Source of the DNA: Actinomadura citrea
Lineage (GTDB): Bacteria; Actinomycetota; Actinomycetes; Streptosporangiales; Streptosporangiaceae
DNA length: 64,000 nucleotides
Direction: 5' to 3'
Assembly (NCBI RefSeq): GCF_013409045.1
Contig: NZ_JACCBT010000001.1
Coordinates: 1,488,001-1,552,000 of the forward strand
Position numbers and translations under genes: made by a program. The notes below the pieces were generated by a model that was not told where the DNA came from, made no database searches, and worked only from the letters and a program-made list of their open reading frames with translations. Below, in pieces: positions 26,073 through 33,893 of this stretch; the first letter of the stretch is position 1, and each line of letters starts with the position of its first letter.

Positions 26073-26945
26073 GTGACCCGCCGTCCCCTCGTGGCAACGC
26101 TCGCCGGCGCCGCCGCGCTCGCCCTCGCCGTCAGCGCCTGCGCTCCGCAGGACGAAGAATCCAACGCCTCGGCGAGCAAGAGTCCCGCCTCCTGCGCCAA
26201 GGACAAACTGCCGCTGAAGTCCCCCGGCAAGCTCACCGTCGCGACCGACAAGCCGGCGTTCGAACCGTGGTTCAAGGACGACGACCCGTCCAACGGGCAG
26301 GGCTACGAGGGCGCCGTCGCCTACGCGGTCGCCGGGAAGCTCGGCTTCACCAAGGACCAGGTGGTCTGGAAGACCCAGTCGTTCGAGTCGTCGTACGCCC
26401 CGGGGCCGAAAACCTTCGACTTCGACATCAACCAGATCTCCGTCACCCCGGCACGCGAGAAGGCGGTCGCGTTCAGCGACGGCTACTACGACGTGCAGCA
26501 GGGCATCGTGACGCTCAAGGGTGGCAAGTTCGAGAACGCCAAGTCCGTCGCGGAGCTGGGCAAGGCGCGCATCGCGGTCCAGGTCGGGACGACGTCGCTG
26601 CAGGCAGTGAAGAACCAGATCAAGCCCGCCGACGAGCCGAAGATCTTCAACACGCAGATCGACGCGGTGAACGCGCTGAAGAACAAGCAGGTGGACGTGC
26701 TGGTGGTCGACCTGCCGACCGCCTTCTACGTCACCGCCGCGCAGATCGACGACTCCAAGATCGTCGGTCAGCTGCCGCAGTCGCAGGGCGGCTCCGCCGA
26801 GCACTTCGGGTTGCTCATGGAGCGGGGCAGCGGGCTCGCCGGCTGCCTCAACCAGGCGATCGGGCAGCTGAAGTCCTCCGGTGAGCTGGCGAAGATCCAG
26901 CAGCAATGGCTGACCGCGTCGGCCGGCGCGCCCGTCCTGAAGTGA
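26073..26945 (+). CDS. Amino-acid ABC transporter substrate-binding lipoprotein
   Basis: 290-residue solute-binding protein, extracytoplasmic and lipid-anchored. The lipobox is LAVSAC (Cys about residue 21). SBP_bac_3 features: GKLTVATDKPAFEPWF (first strand of lobe 1), NQGYEGAV-type GQGYEGAVAYAVAGKLGF, DFDINQISVTPAREKAVAFSDGYY (the conserved D-x-I/N-Q...T-x-R-x-x-x-V-x-F-S hallmark), and IAVQVGTTSL in lobe 2. GTG 26073 has GGAGG 8 nt upstream. The stop overlaps the permease start by 4 bp. Probable ligand: a polar amino acid or methionine derivative; not determinable. Confidence 0.9.
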   Translation: MTRRPLVATLAGAAALALAVSACAPQDEESNASASKSPASCAKDKLPLKSPGKLTVATDKPAFEPWFKDDDPSNGQGYEGAVAYAVAGKLGFTKDQVVWKTQSFESSYAPGPKTFDFDINQISVTPAREKAVAFSDGYYDVQQGIVTLKGGKFENAKSVAELGKARIAVQVGTTSLQAVKNQIKPADEPKIFNTQIDAVNALKNKQVDVLVVDLPTAFYVTAAQIDDSKIVGQLPQSQGGSAEHFGLLMERGSGLAGCLNQAIGQLKSSGELAKIQQQWLTASAGAPVLK

Positions 26946-27814
26946 CCGCGCAGGCGGGCGGCCAGACCGCCTGGGTCAAGAGCGAGCGGCAGCGCGAACG
27001 GGAGCGCCGGCGCCGCCGCGCCGACGTCCGCTCCGGGTCGGTGGCCGCGGCCTCGACGGTGCTGTGCGTCGCGGTCCTGGTGGTCGTGGTCGTGGGGTCG
27101 CCGGGCTGGCCGCGCGTGCACGAGACGTTCTTCAACTGGGGCGAGCTCACCGGCGCGTTCCCGGACGTGCTGCGCGGCTTCTGGTTGAACGTGCGGATCT
27201 TCCTGATCGCCGAGGTGGCGATCCTGGTGCTGGGGCTGCTGGTGGCGCTCGCGCGGGGGCTGCGGACCCCGCTGCTGTTCCCGCTGCGGGCGCTGGCCGT
27301 CGCCTACACCGACGTGTTCCGCGGCATTCCGACGATCCTGCTGGTGTACCTGGTCGGGTTCGGGCTCCCGGCGCTGCGGTTGCAGGGCGTCCCCGAGAGC
27401 CCGGCGGTGCTGGGAGGGTTCGCGCTCGTCCTCTCCTACGGGGCCTATGTCGCGGAGGTGTTCCGGGCGGGGATCGACTCCATCCACCCCAGCCAGCGCG
27501 CCGCGGCCCGATCGCTCGGCCTCAGCAAGGCCCAGAGCCTGCGGTACGTGGTGCTGCCGCAGGCGGTGCGCCGGGTCGTCCCGCCGCTGCTCAACGACTT
27601 CGCCTCGCTGCAGAAGGACACCGCGCTGGTCGCGGTGCTCGGCCCGCTGGAGGCGCTGCGTCAGGCGCAGATCCACTCGGCCGAGACCTTCAACTACACC
27701 CCCTACCTGGCCACGGCGGTGCTGTTCGTCGCGCTGACGGTGCCGATGGCCCGGTTCACCGACCATCTCGCGGCGCGCGCCGAACGCCGCCGCGCTCCCG
27801 GAGGCGGCCGATGA
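26942..27814 (+). CDS. Amino-acid ABC transporter permease (HisM/GlnP type)
   Basis: 290-residue inner-membrane permease. GTG 26942 overlaps the upstream TGA (GTGA). A very basic cytoplasmic N-terminus (SERQRERERRRRRADVR) precedes about five or six TM helices, including VAAASTVLCVAVLVVVVVG and FLIAEVAILVLGLLVALARG. The cytoplasmic EAA loop that docks the ATPase is well conserved (QRAAARSLGLSKAQSLRYVV, then LPQAVRRVVPPLLND). VLSYGAYVAEVFRAGIDSI is the polar-amino-acid permease signature. Only one permease is encoded, so the channel is likely a homodimer. Confidence 0.9.
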   Translation: MTAQAGGQTAWVKSERQRERERRRRRADVRSGSVAAASTVLCVAVLVVVVVGSPGWPRVHETFFNWGELTGAFPDVLRGFWLNVRIFLIAEVAILVLGLLVALARGLRTPLLFPLRALAVAYTDVFRGIPTILLVYLVGFGLPALRLQGVPESPAVLGGFALVLSYGAYVAEVFRAGIDSIHPSQRAAARSLGLSKAQSLRYVVLPQAVRRVVPPLLNDFASLQKDTALVAVLGPLEALRQAQIHSAETFNYTPYLATAVLFVALTVPMARFTDHLAARAERRRAPGGGR

Positions 27815-28560
27815 GCACACCGCTGGTGCGCATCCAGGGCGTGTGGAAGACCTACCACGCCCACCCCGTGCTGCGCGGCGTCGATCTGGACGTCGCGCCG
27901 CACGAGGTGGTCTGCCTCATCGGCGCCTCCGGATCGGGCAAGTCGACGCTGCTGCGCTGCGTGAACGTCCTGGAGACCGTCGACGACGGCGCGATCTTCC
28001 TGGAGGACGACGACATCACCGACCCCGGCGCGGACCCCGACGAGGTCCGCAAGCGGATCGGGATGGTGTTCCAGTCGTACAACCTGTTCCCGCACATGTC
28101 GGTGCTGGACAACATCACCCTCGCGCCCATCCGCGTCCACAAGCGACCGAAGGCGGAGGCCACCGATCAGGCGCACGAGCTGCTCAAACGGTTCGGCCTG
28201 GCGAACAGGGCCGGCGAGTACCCCGACCGGCTGTCGGGCGGCCAGCAGCAGCGGGTCGCGATCATCCGGGCCATGGCCACCCGTCCGAGCCTGCTCCTGC
28301 TGGACGAGGTGACCTCCGCGCTCGACCCCGAACTCGTCACCGAGGTCATGGGCATCATCCGGGAGCTCAAGGACTCCGGAATGACGATGATCCTGGCCAC
28401 GCACGAGATGGGCTTCGCCCGCGACATCGCCGACACCGTGTGCTTCCTCCATGACGGCGTCCTGCTGGAGCGCGGCCCGGCCGAGCAGATCTTCGAAGAG
28501 CCCACCGAGCCGCGCACCCGCGAGTTCCTGAGCCGCGTCCTGGAGTCCCGCCGCCTCTGA
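27811..28560 (+). CDS. Amino-acid ABC transporter ATP-binding protein
   Basis: 249-residue ATPase powering the importer. Walker A GASGSGKST, Q-loop region GMVFQSYNLFPHMSVLDN, signature LSGGQQQRVAIIRAM, Walker B LLLLDEVTSALD and switch His in ILATHEMGFARDIAD are all intact. ATG 27811 overlaps the permease stop (ATGA), making a tightly coupled three-gene unit that a terminator ends 70 bp later. Confidence 0.95.
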   Translation: MSTPLVRIQGVWKTYHAHPVLRGVDLDVAPHEVVCLIGASGSGKSTLLRCVNVLETVDDGAIFLEDDDITDPGADPDEVRKRIGMVFQSYNLFPHMSVLDNITLAPIRVHKRPKAEATDQAHELLKRFGLANRAGEYPDRLSGGQQQRVAIIRAMATRPSLLLLDEVTSALDPELVTEVMGIIRELKDSGMTMILATHEMGFARDIADTVCFLHDGVLLERGPAEQIFEEPTEPRTREFLSRVLESRRL

Positions 28561-28630
28561 ACCCTCGGCGCCCGGGACGGGCGCGGCGGATCCGGATGGC
28601 CGGCCGCCGAACTCTTTCACCGCTGTACCA

Positions 28631-28666
28631 GGCGGCATCCTCGTGTGAACGAGGGTGCCGCCTTTT
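28631..28666 (+). terminator. Intrinsic terminator of the ABC importer operon
   Basis: Stem GGCGGCATCCTCGT (28631-28644) with ACGAGGGTGCCGCC (28649-28662), a single T-G/A imperfection, loop GTGA, followed by TTTTCACG. A textbook Rho-independent terminator. Confidence 0.85.
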
Positions 28667-28906
28667 CACGTTCATGACCCCGGGCGGCTCTGCGCCGACC
28701 GTGTGATCTGCGTCTTTTCTTCGTCCTCCGCGATGCGCCCGCTGCTTTCCTCCGCACGGTCATCACTGTTCCGGCTCATGTGCCGGGACATGTTCGGGTT
28801 CCGCGGAACTCCGGCGTGTCCTGGCGCGGTCTGCCAGAACACGCCGTGGTCCGCGGACCACAGCCACCTCCGTCCTCAGGGCGGGGGGTGTCTCAAAGGA
28901 GAAATC
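28667..28906. other. Leader region before multi-TM protein
   Basis: No gene supported. Contains CT-rich sequence and a cluster of G residues (GGCGGGGGGTGTC) shortly before the Shine-Dalgarno AAAGGAG of the next gene; presumably its promoter and leader. Confidence 0.35.
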
Positions 28907-29914
28907 GTGTACGGCGTCGTCGTACTCTTCGAATTGTTGATCCAGCAGATCGGCTGGGCTTTCAACACACTGGCCGATCCGCTCGCCAGCGGACTGGTCA
29001 CGGGCGCGGTCGGGGCCCTCGTGCTCGCGGGCTGCGTGATGGTGAAGACCCGAAGCCTGCTTCCGGTCCGATCGCTCACGGCCTACGACCGTGTGATCGT
29101 CCTGCGCCTCGCGGCCGGCATCCTGGTGCTCAACGCGGCGTATCCGTACGGTGCCCAGACCCTGGGCATGGGGACGATCATCACCATGTCCGCCCTGGGA
29201 CCGTTGTGCTGCAAGGGCAGCAACCTGTGGACGGTCCTGCGGCATCGCAGCGAGATGCCGAAGCGTGTTCTTCGGAACGCGGCCCTGAACATCGCGCTTC
29301 GCGTCGTCGCGTTCGCGGGAGTCATGGCCGTCAACAACCCCCTTGGCGAGTTCAGGCACTTCGACAAGGAGACCGTTTTCGGAATCGCGTGCGGCGTGCT
29401 CGGGGCGTGGTCGTTCTGGAACTATCTCAGCTGCGTCTACAACGACCGCTACTCGCTGAACGAGAGGCTCAGGATCCTGGCGGTCGCGGACCTGTTCGCG
29501 GTTCCCTTCACCGCTCTCGCGGTGTGGGGAATGAGCTTCGTCCTCGGCGGAGGGTTCTCCGAGCTGTCGGGGAAGGTGCTCATGCTGGGCTCCATCGCCG
29601 GCATCCTGTCCTTCGCGGTGCCGACGCTCATCGGCGCCTGGGTGGCCGACAAGATCTCAGAAGACGCGTCGGGCGTGTTCTATCTGTTCGACAGTCTGAT
29701 GGGCACTCTCGTCGGCTTCTTCGGGGCCCTCGCCGGCGTGCTGAGCGCGGTGCAGGCTCCCGACAGCTGGGGCTGGGGCGGAATGGCCCTGGTCCTCCTC
29801 GCGGCGATCGTCGCCGCGAAGAACCCGATCATCGAAGTGTTCGAGCGGGACGACTCGTTCGGCTTCAAGGAGGGGGACCGGTCCTTCTCCAAGGAGAGGG
29901 AAAGGCCCGCCTGA
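28907..29914 (+). CDS. Multi-pass integral membrane protein, 335 aa, unknown transport role
   Basis: Starts at GTG 28907 seven bases after AAAGGAG. About ten TM helices in two halves (ASGLVTGAVGALVLAGCVMV, RLAAGILVLNAAYPYGAQTL, MGTIITMSALGPLCC, IALRVVAFAGVMAVN, FGIACGVLGAWSFWNYL, ILAVADLFAVPFTALAVWGM, VLMLGSIAGILSFAVPTLIG, LMGTLVGFFGALAGVLSAV, MALVLLAAIVAA). This layout resembles EamA/DMT-type permeases, but the duplicated-domain signature is not clear enough to assign. A charged cytoplasmic tail (ERDDSFGFKEGDRSFSKE) ends it. Two GC hairpins follow, indicating a single-gene transcript. Confidence 0.65.
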   Translation: MYGVVVLFELLIQQIGWAFNTLADPLASGLVTGAVGALVLAGCVMVKTRSLLPVRSLTAYDRVIVLRLAAGILVLNAAYPYGAQTLGMGTIITMSALGPLCCKGSNLWTVLRHRSEMPKRVLRNAALNIALRVVAFAGVMAVNNPLGEFRHFDKETVFGIACGVLGAWSFWNYLSCVYNDRYSLNERLRILAVADLFAVPFTALAVWGMSFVLGGGFSELSGKVLMLGSIAGILSFAVPTLIGAWVADKISEDASGVFYLFDSLMGTLVGFFGALAGVLSAVQAPDSWGWGGMALVLLAAIVAAKNPIIEVFERDDSFGFKEGDRSFSKERERPA

Positions 29915-29930
29915 GGGCACACCGGCCAGG

Positions 29931-29958
29931 CGGGCCGCGACACATGTGCCGCGGCCCG
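29931..29958 (+). terminator. Hairpin after membrane protein gene (first)
   Basis: CGGGCCGCG (29931-29939) pairs with CGCGGCCCG (29950-29958); the inner CACATGTG is itself palindromic. It starts 17 bp after the stop codon. Confidence 0.55.
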
Positions 29959-29980
29959 CAACCTGGAACAATCACCACCA

Positions 29981-30008
29981 GTGGGGAGGGGCCGCCGCCC
30001 CTCCCCAC
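29981..30008 (+). terminator. Hairpin after membrane protein gene (second)
   Basis: A 12-bp perfect stem GTGGGGAGGGGC (29981-29992) with GCCCCTCCCCAC (29997-30008) and a CGCC tetraloop. With the preceding hairpin it forms a double terminator. Confidence 0.6.
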
Positions 30009-30065
30009 ATTCGTTCGCGCACGGGCTCCAGGCTCACCAGGGTGAACCTGGGCGAAGCGGTACGC

Positions 30066-30750
30066 ATGTGGGACCCGGAGCCGGGATGGCTGAACACCGC
30101 GAGCTACGGCATACCGCCGGAACCGGCGGTCGAGGCGCTGCAGGGCGCGCTGGGGGAGTAGCGTCGCGGGCCAACGGCTGGGACAAGTGGGACCGGTCCA
30201 CCGGCCGTGCGCGCGGCGCCTTCGCGCGCCTGGTCGGCGTCGCGGCCGACGACGTGGCCGTGGGCGCCTCCGCCTCGCAGGTGCTGGCGCCGGTCGCCGC
30301 CTCACTGCCGCCCGGCTCGCGCGTCGTGGTCCCCGACATCGAGCAGACGTCGAACCTGTTCCCCTGGCTCGTGCAGGATCTCGACGTGCGCACGGTGCCG
30401 CCGGCCGACCTGCCCGGCGCGATCGACGAGCGCACGGACGCGGTCGCCTTCAGCCTGGTCCAGTCCGCGACGGGCGAGGCCGCCGCCGTCGACGAGGTCG
30501 TCGCGGCGGCGCGGGCGCACGGCGCTCTCGTTCGTCGGCGACGCCACCCAGGCGGTCGGCCGGCTCCCGGTCGACGCGACGCCTTTCGACGTCCTCGCCG
30601 TCTCGGCCTACAAGTGGCTGATGTGCCCGCGCGGTACCGCCTTCTGCGGCCGGCATCCGGGCATCCGTCCGCAAGGGCATGGCGCGCCTGGCCTTCCACC
30701 TCTACACGACCGAGGCCGACGTCGACGCCGCCATCGCGGCCCTGGTCTGA
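30066..30750 (+). pseudogene. Class V aminotransferase (cysteine desulfurase-like) pseudogene
   Basis: Three frames must be joined to read a PLP enzyme. Frame A from ATG 30066 (MWDPEPGWLNTASYGIPPEP) runs to TAG 30161. Frame B covers about 30165-30525 (WDKWDRSTGRARGAFARLVG ... SRVVVPDIEQTSNLFPWLV). Frame C covers about 30525-30680 (SFVGDATQAVGRLPVDA, then AVSAYKWLMCPRGTAF with the Schiff-base Lys). A short distal remnant follows (GMARLAFHLYTTEADVDAAI, ending at TGA 30750). Between the Lys segment and the C-terminal remnant well over 100 expected residues are missing. At least two frameshifts plus a deletion make a functional product very unlikely. Confidence 0.8.
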
Positions 30751-30843
30751 GCTCGGCGTGCAGAGGCCGGTTGGCCGGGCTTCACCGAAACCGCCGACGC
30801 GCCGCTTCACGCGCTTGGGCCGCGGCCCCTCATGAGCGCAGTC

Positions 30844-31323
30844 TCATCGATGGGGTGGGACATGCTGGTCGCGCCGAGACGCTCGGCTTCCGCCCGCTCC
30901 GGGAGGGGGACGCAGCCGGCGTGCTTCGAGTGCCAGAAAGGCGCTGAGCACGACGACGACGCCGGACTCCAGGCCGAGCGCGAGCATGACGGTGGTCCGG
31001 TAGCCGTATTCGTGGAACCCGAACAGCGCGCCCTGCTCACTGATCAGAAGACCGATGAGGGTTCCCAGCGAGAAGACGATCGCTCCGAGCGCCACGAGCG
31101 CGTGGGGTGCGCGACCGACGACCGGCACGGAGGAGAGGCCGGGCAGGGACCTCAGCGGACCGGCCAGGGCGAGCGCCAGCACCACCGCGCCGGCGAAGTT
31201 GAGCACGAACAGCACGCCGATGACCGGGACGACGCGGTAGTGGTCCGCGAAGTACTCGTAGAGATGGACCGCGCCGATGCCGAACAGCAGCAGCACGCCC
31301 AGATAGCGCAGCGCATTGCTCAT
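30844..31323 (-). CDS. Four-TM membrane protein, 159 aa
   Basis: Last gene of a three-gene minus-strand unit with two secreted-repeat lipoproteins. Its ATG (31323) overlaps the upstream TGA by 4 bp. Four TM helices are seen (ALRYLGVLLLFGIGAVHLYEY, VIGVLFVLNFAGAVVLALALA, APHALVALGAIVFSLGTLIGL, VMLALGLESGVVVVLSAFLAL) with conserved polar spots (HLYEYF, FHEYGYR) near the membrane faces. A basic C-terminal tail follows. This kind of protein accompanies COG4315 lipoproteins in actinobacteria; function unknown, perhaps a membrane partner in redox or metal handling (speculative). Confidence 0.7.
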   Translation of the reverse strand: MSNALRYLGVLLLFGIGAVHLYEYFADHYRVVPVIGVLFVLNFAGAVVLALALAGPLRSLPGLSSVPVVGRAPHALVALGAIVFSLGTLIGLLISEQGALFGFHEYGYRTTVMLALGLESGVVVVLSAFLALEARRLRPPPGAGGSRASRRDQHVPPHR

Positions 31324-31811
31324 GGTGACCCCGCGCTCGTTCCGCTCTGGACCTGCTGGCCCTGAGGCGAGACGGCGTACCATTCGGCGCCGAACTGGGT
31401 GAGGGCCTGGCCGCGGGTGTCGCCGCGTCCGGTGTCGGCCTGGTAGTAGTACAGCGGGTGGCCCCCGTAGACGATCTGCGGGGGCCCGTCGGGGCGGCTG
31501 ATCGAGGCGATCTGGGACTGCTGGGCGCTCCCGGCCGTGGTCGGGGCGCCCTGGGTGGTCGCCGGTGGCCAGATGCTCGCGCAAGCCCCCGAGCAGGTCG
31601 ACTGGTTCGGTGGGTCGGCGACGAACAGGTACAGCGTTCGTCCCGTCCCGTTCACCAGGATCTGCCCGAGGTGCGGCGCCTGGGCCGAACTGATCTGCGT
31701 CCGGCCGGGACTCTGCGAGTTGGTCGCGGTCGTGCAACCGGCGAGCGCCGTCGCCGCGAGCGAAGCGGCGAGAAGCCTCCCGCCGAACCGCGCCGTCCGG
31801 GGACGGCGCAT
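31320..31811 (-). CDS. Secreted-repeat lipoprotein (COG4315 / Lipoprotein_15), copy 2
   Basis: 163-residue predicted lipoprotein. Signal and lipobox: LLAASLAATALAGC. Two copies of the secreted-repeat motif follow: GQILVNGTGRTLYLFVADPP with CSGACASIWPP, and IVYGGHPLYYYQADTGRGDT with GQALTQFGAEWYAVSP. The paired Cys (CSGAC) and aromatic-rich strands define the family, whose function is unknown. I start at ATG 31811, one base beyond the upstream stop. A start at 31832 would sit inside the previous gene. It overlaps the downstream membrane protein gene. Confidence 0.82.
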   Translation of the reverse strand: MRRPRTARFGGRLLAASLAATALAGCTTATNSQSPGRTQISSAQAPHLGQILVNGTGRTLYLFVADPPNQSTCSGACASIWPPATTQGAPTTAGSAQQSQIASISRPDGPPQIVYGGHPLYYYQADTGRGDTRGQALTQFGAEWYAVSPQGQQVQSGTSAGSP

Positions 31812-31812
31812 C

Positions 31813-32439
31813 TCAGTAGCCACCACCGCCACCCGACGGCTGCTTCGTCACCGGAGCACCGGACGGGGACAGCACGTACCACTTGGCGCCGAACTGGTTG
31901 AGGCCCTGTCCCTTGGCGCTGCCGCTGCTGGTGCCGTCGGGCGCGTAATAGTAGAGAGGATGCCCGCTGTAGGTGACCTCGGTCGTGCCGTCGCTCCGCT
32001 TGGTGGTGCCCAGCTTCGCCGCGTCCGTACCTGAACCGGCCTGAGGCTTTCCGTTGGTCGTGACCGGTGGCCACACCGCCGCGCACGACCCGGAGCAGGA
32101 CGACGTGGTCCCCGTGTCCTTCTGGAACAGGTACACCGTCCGGGCCTGGCCGTCGACCACGATCTGACCCAGTTGCCCCACGTTCGCCGTCTTGGTCGTC
32201 GCACCGGGCGCGCCGCCACCGGTGGCGGTGGCGGTGGCCGAGGGCGACGGCGGGGGCGCGGGCGACGTCTTCTGGTTGGACGAGTCGCTCGACCCGCCGC
32301 CGCATCCGGCGACCGCGACCACGGCAGCCGCGGAGACCACCAGCGGCCACGCCGGCGCCGGGATCCGCGACCGACGGCGCCGCGGGACGCCGACCGGGTC
32401 GGATGAACGGACCGTGCTGACCGGATGTACACGAAACAT
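31813..32439 (-). CDS. Secreted-repeat lipoprotein (COG4315 / Lipoprotein_15), copy 1
   Basis: 208-residue predicted lipoprotein, first gene of the unit. ATG 32439 is behind GGGAGGAGGGCACG; the frame runs on upstream without a better start. A basic leader and hydrophobic segment (PLVVSAAAVVAVAGC) end in a lipobox Cys. A Ser/Thr/Pro/Ala linker follows, then repeat 1 (GQIVVDGQARTVYLFQKDTG with CSGSCAAVWPP) and repeat 2 (TYSGHPLYYYAPDGTSSGSA with GQGLNQFGAKWYVLSP), and a Gly-rich end. About half its repeat residues match copy 2, so the pair looks like a tandem duplication. Confidence 0.84.
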   Translation of the reverse strand: MFRVHPVSTVRSSDPVGVPRRRRSRIPAPAWPLVVSAAAVVAVAGCGGGSSDSSNQKTSPAPPPSPSATATATGGGAPGATTKTANVGQLGQIVVDGQARTVYLFQKDTGTTSSCSGSCAAVWPPVTTNGKPQAGSGTDAAKLGTTKRSDGTTEVTYSGHPLYYYAPDGTSSGSAKGQGLNQFGAKWYVLSPSGAPVTKQPSGGGGGY

Positions 32440-32629
32440 GCGTGCCCTCCTCCCGGAGTGCGATACCGGACGGCCGGTACCTCTCTCGGCGCCGCATACC
32501 CGCGCGGCTGGGAAGCGAACTGTCCCTTCCCAGCCATGAACCGGACTTTTCCGATCCTGCATGCCTGTTGACGCGCCCATTGCGGCAGGGAGCCGCCGGC
32601 CGCTGTGCGTCCTGTCCGTCGGTGTCCGT

Positions 32630-33652
32630 TCACACGCTGAGGAGGGCCTTGACGGCGCGGCGCTCGTCCATCGCCCTGTAGGCCTCGGCGGCCTGGTCCA
32701 GGGGGAGGCTGAGGTCGAAGACCCTGCCCGGGTCGATCTTCCGCTGCCAGATCAGGTCGATCAGCTCGGGCAGGAAGCGGCGCACCGGGGCGGGCCCGCC
32801 GTGCAGGTGGACCTGGGAGAAGAAGAGGTCCTCTCCGCTGAGGGCGACGTCGTGGCTGACGCCCACGAAGCCGACGTGGCCGCCCGCGCGGGCGGAGCCG
32901 ATGGCCTGCTGCATCGACTCCTGGGTGCCGACCGCCTCGACGACCGAGTGCGCGCCCAGCCCGCCGGTCAGCTCCTTGATCCTCGCCACGCCCTCGTCGC
33001 CGCGCTCGGTGACGATGTCGGTGGCGCCGAAGTCGGCGGCCAGCTTCTGGCGCGCCTCGTGGCGGCTCATGGCGATGATCCGCTCGGCGCCCAGCCGCCC
33101 GGCGGCCAGCACCGCCAGCAGTCCGACCGCGCCGTCGCCCACGACGGCGACCGTCCTGCCGGGGCCGGCCTCGGCGGCCACCGCGCCGAACCAGCCGGTG
33201 CCGAGGACGTCCGAAGCCGCCAGAAGGCTGGGGACCAGGTCGAGGTCGGGGAGATCGGGGGTGGCGACCAGGGTGCCGTCGGCCCACGGGATCCGGGCGC
33301 GCTCGGACTGGGTGCCGATCTGGGACATGAACACGCGGTGGACGCAGGACGAGGGATAGCCCGCGCGGCAGATCTCGCAGGTGCCGTCGGAGGCCACGAA
33401 CGAGCCCACGACGAACTGGCCCGGCTTGACGGTCCTGACCTGGTCGCCGACCTCCTCGACCACGCCGACGTACTCGTGCCCCATCGGGACGGGCCCGTCC
33501 ACGGATTCGACGCCGCGGTAGGGCCACAGGTCCGAGCCGCACACGCAGGTCGCCGTCAGCCGGATGACCGCGTCGGTCGGCTCGATGATCTCCGGGTCGT
33601 CGATCTCCTCCACCCGGACTTCTCCCGGAGCGTGCAGGACGGCAGCGCGCAT
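32630..33652 (-). CDS. Zinc-dependent alcohol dehydrogenase (MDR family)
   Basis: 340-residue NAD(P)-linked alcohol/aldehyde oxidoreductase. Catalytic zinc ligands are Cys38 (TCVCGSDLWPY) and His59-Glu60 (MGHEYVG). The structural-zinc lobe has only three of four usual cysteines (CEICRAGYPSSC), so that site may be weak. The Rossmann motif is VAVVGDGAVGLLAVLAAG. The combination CGSDLWPYRG and SQIGTQSERARIPWADGTL is typical of the actinobacterial IMP-dehydrogenase-mislabelled zinc ADH group. Start ATG 33652. Stands alone; substrate unknown. Confidence 0.88.
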   Translation of the reverse strand: MRAAVLHAPGEVRVEEIDDPEIIEPTDAVIRLTATCVCGSDLWPYRGVESVDGPVPMGHEYVGVVEEVGDQVRTVKPGQFVVGSFVASDGTCEICRAGYPSSCVHRVFMSQIGTQSERARIPWADGTLVATPDLPDLDLVPSLLAASDVLGTGWFGAVAAEAGPGRTVAVVGDGAVGLLAVLAAGRLGAERIIAMSRHEARQKLAADFGATDIVTERGDEGVARIKELTGGLGAHSVVEAVGTQESMQQAIGSARAGGHVGFVGVSHDVALSGEDLFFSQVHLHGGPAPVRRFLPELIDLIWQRKIDPGRVFDLSLPLDQAAEAYRAMDERRAVKALLSV

Positions 33653-33787
33653 GATGCTCCTTCGTTCGGTGCGATATTCGGTCTGGGAACCCGGCGAAGC
33701 CGTCGGTCGGCGCGGCGGACAGGCACGGGTGAAGGGTGTGCTGAGACGGCGTCCCTACCCGAGGTAAGGCCCTCTAGACAGGAGAAG

Positions 33788-33876
33788 GTGGACGACCGCA
33801 GCAAGATCCGCGAGTCCCTGACCTCCCGCAGGGCCGGGATCAGCCCGCGGCAGGCCGGGCCGCCCTCCTACGGCAC
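33788..33876 (+). pseudogene. 5' remnant of an XRE (MmyB-like) regulator
   Basis: After GGAGAAG, GTG 33788 opens MDDRSKIRESLTSRRAGISP, then RQAGPPSYG. This closely matches the typical N-terminus of actinobacterial MmyB-like helix-turn-helix regulators (DNRAEVREFLTSRRARITP-type). The similarity stops near 33873, exactly where the antisense 3' end of the MFS remnant begins, so only about 29 codons survive. The helix-turn-helix and ligand domain are gone. It marks a recombination junction. Confidence 0.7.
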
Positions 33877-33893
33877 CTCGGGGGACGAAGCCC

